Below are positions 7,037 to 7,920 of a stretch of 7,920 nucleotides of DNA, in pieces. The notes below the pieces were generated by a model. It ran no database searches and was not told the DNA's origin. It saw nothing but the letters and a program-made list of their open reading frames with translations. The position numbers and the translations under genes were made by a program. This stretch comes from an uncultured bacterium (lineage in GTDB: Bacteria > Patescibacteriota > Patescibacteriia > 2-12-FULL-60-25): positions 1 to 7,920 of the forward strand of contig CALBSL010000037.1 of NCBI GenBank assembly GCA_937968025.1, in the 5' to 3' direction. The stretch's first letter is position 1; each line of letters starts with the position of its first letter.

Positions 7037-7044
7037 CGTGGAAC

Positions 7045-7404
7045 ATGTCGGCACGGCTCGCCTGGCATCGGCCGTGGTTTCGTGCGCTCACTTTCGTATT
7101 AGTGGGGTTTGTCCTTTTGACGAGTATTGGGTATTTGGTGGCGCTTGAGCCGGTGGTGCGTGAGTCGCGAACGCTGGTGTTTCATACCAATGTCTACTTT
7201 GGGATTGATGACGTCCGTTCATGGCCGTGGATGTTTCTCTGGCCGGGGTTATGGCTTGCGACTGTCATAGCGGGGACCCTCTCTGCGTTTGGGGTGTATC
7301 AGCGAGATGTCTTGCTTGCGTACAGTCTCTTGGTCTGGTTGTTCGTGTGGTCGTTCCCGTGGGCGATTGGGTTTTACTATCTGATGATTTTTTCCACTCG
7401 TTAG
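7045..7404 (+). CDS. Small three-helix membrane protein of unknown function upstream of mraY
   Basis: I do not recognise this 119-aa protein. It has a short basic N-terminus (R4, R9, R13) and three strongly hydrophobic segments at about 14-34, 61-84 and 88-115. A roughly 25-residue polar stretch (36-60) between the first two segments contains 'RESRTLVFHTNVYFGIDD'. By the positive-inside rule the N-terminus should be cytoplasmic and the polar loop outside. The second and third segments are rich in tryptophan and aromatic residues. The frame is open further upstream to an ATG at 6958, but a GGAGG site eight bases before 7045 and the promoter position favour the shorter start. The stop lies 3 bp before mraY, so the two are almost certainly co-transcribed. 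A role beside lipid-I synthesis is suggested by position only. It is a real gene with clear membrane character, not a shadow. Confidence 0.75.
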   Translation: MSARLAWHRPWFRALTFVLVGFVLLTSIGYLVALEPVVRESRTLVFHTNVYFGIDDVRSWPWMFLWPGLWLATVIAGTLSAFGVYQRDVLLAYSLLVWLFVWSFPWAIGFYYLMIFSTR

Positions 7405-7407
7405 GAT

Positions 7408-7920
7408 ATGCCTTCCTTTTCCGTGATCCAGCCGCTTGCGGTGATGGCGCTCGCCGCACTGCTCTCCCTGAGCGTGATGCCGTCGCTTATTCGCTGGCTT
7501 ATTGCGAATAAAATGGGAAAGTCGATTCGTGATGCAGCGGCAGCGCCCGTCATGTCGCAGTTCCATCAGGCAAAAGCCGGCACTCCTACGATGGGTGGGG
7601 TGCTTATTTGGGGGGTGGTGGTGGCGCTCGCCCTGGTGCTGGGGGTTGGATGTCAGCTGTTTCCGGGATCCACGCTCTGCAGCCTCTCATTTTTGTCACG
7701 AGCACAGACCTGGCTTCCGATTGGTTCGCTCGTTGGCGCAGGGATTATTGGTCTCGTCGATGACTACTGGAATATTCGCCGCTGGGGTCCTCAAGGTGTT
7801 GGGCTTCGTGCGCGGCACCGCTTGTTGTCCTATTTGTTTGTTGCCCTCATCGGTGCATGGTGGTTCTACACGAAGCTCGATTGGCATATCTTGCATGTTC
7901 CATTCGTGGGAACGTTCGAT
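7408..7920 (+). CDS. mraY: Phospho-N-acetylmuramoyl-pentapeptide-transferase MraY (partial, 3' end missing)
   Basis: The first 171 codons of MraY are present, open to the window edge. MraY is the polytopic membrane enzyme that transfers phospho-MurNAc-pentapeptide from UDP to undecaprenyl phosphate to make lipid I. Visible are an N-terminal membrane span (about 5-28), the conserved cytoplasmic motif FHQAKAGTPTMGG (52-64), a second span (65-81), a third (105-118) ending in the catalytic Asp pair of VDDY (117-120), and the following basic loop with VGLRARHRL (131-139). The 'FHQ' in place of the longer 'GPxxH' lead-in is, to my recollection, common in CPR-type MraY. Its ATG follows the upstream stop by 3 bp, with AGGA overlapping that stop but too close to act well, so coupling is likely. 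Full-length MraY is about 320-360 aa, so roughly half is outside the window. Confidence 0.93.
   Translation, partial: MPSFSVIQPLAVMALAALLSLSVMPSLIRWLIANKMGKSIRDAAAAPVMSQFHQAKAGTPTMGGVLIWGVVVALALVLGVGCQLFPGSTLCSLSFLSRAQTWLPIGSLVGAGIIGLVDDYWNIRRWGPQGVGLRARHRLLSYLFVALIGAWWFYTKLDWHILHVPFVGTFD

Larger units (their letters stand above)
6888..7044. promoter_or_regulatory. Divergent intergenic region between dnaB and the mraY unit
   Basis: These 157 bp must hold the promoters for both transcription units. Visible elements are a direct repeat of ACAACCwGG at 6921-6929 and 6997-7005; an inverted partner of the first copy, CCAGGTTTGT at 7001-7010; a perfect 12-bp palindrome TTTTGGCCAAAA at 6986-6997; and a perfect 10-bp palindrome TTGTATACAA at 7007-7016. 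The second palindrome overlaps the candidate -10 box of the plus-strand unit. The cluster could be regulator binding sites, but each element is short and chance is not excluded. No convincing dnaB promoter was recognised. Confidence 0.5.

Noticed and set aside
6958..7044. Longer start for the small membrane protein, adding 29 N-terminal residues
   Set aside because: That start precedes the likely promoter -10 box and lacks a ribosome site. The extra residues look non-coding, while the ATG at 7045 has GGAGG at ideal spacing.
1..7920. CRISPR array, insertion sequence, tRNA or rRNA
   Set aside because: I saw no regularly spaced repeats, transposase motifs, terminal inverted repeats or tRNA-like cloverleaf. 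Nearly all bases are covered by well-supported genes.

Overview
The window (about 50-55% GC by eye) reads as an ordinary bacterial chromosome with the standard code: murL ends in TGA, and no gene needs TGA as a sense codon. Genes are packed tightly, with gaps of 3-17 bp and one 14-bp overlap. The MraY N-terminus has a 'FHQAKAGTPTMGG'-type motif, and glutamate is apparently supplied to the wall by a MurD2/MurL pair. These traits suggest a member of the Patescibacteria (CPR, Parcubacteria/Uhrbacteria-like), but that is inference; the sequence contains no rRNA or other decisive marker.

Layout. Six genes lie on the minus strand and are read from high to low coordinates: dnaB (6887-5424), murL (5406-4051), murD2 (4064-2793), a 100-bp gap, wzm (2692-1871), wzt (1863-601), and an FkbM-type methyltransferase that runs off the left edge (596-1). 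Two genes lie on the plus strand: a 119-aa three-helix membrane protein (7045-7404) and the start of mraY (7408-7920, cut by the right edge). A 157-bp divergent intergenic region (6888-7044) separates the two transcription units. It holds a candidate promoter, two short palindromes and a repeated ACAACCwGG element.

How the genes fit together. Two cell-envelope themes flank the replicative helicase. (1) Peptidoglycan precursor synthesis: murD2 and murL encode the variant route in which L-glutamate is ligated to UDP-MurNAc-L-Ala and then epimerised on the nucleotide precursor. This replaces free D-glutamate from MurI plus canonical MurD. MraY transfers the finished phospho-MurNAc-pentapeptide to the lipid carrier. 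(2) Surface polysaccharide export: Wzm/Wzt form an ABC exporter of the type that moves a complete undecaprenyl-linked glycan. The C-terminal domain of Wzt probably reads the glycan end, and the adjacent FkbM methyltransferase may put a methyl group on the glycan.

The most interesting content is the murL-murD2 pair, where the ligase has departures from canonical MurD exactly around the glutamate pocket. The unrecognised membrane protein co-transcribed with mraY comes next. I see no mobile element, CRISPR array, tRNA, rRNA or convincing rho-independent terminator.
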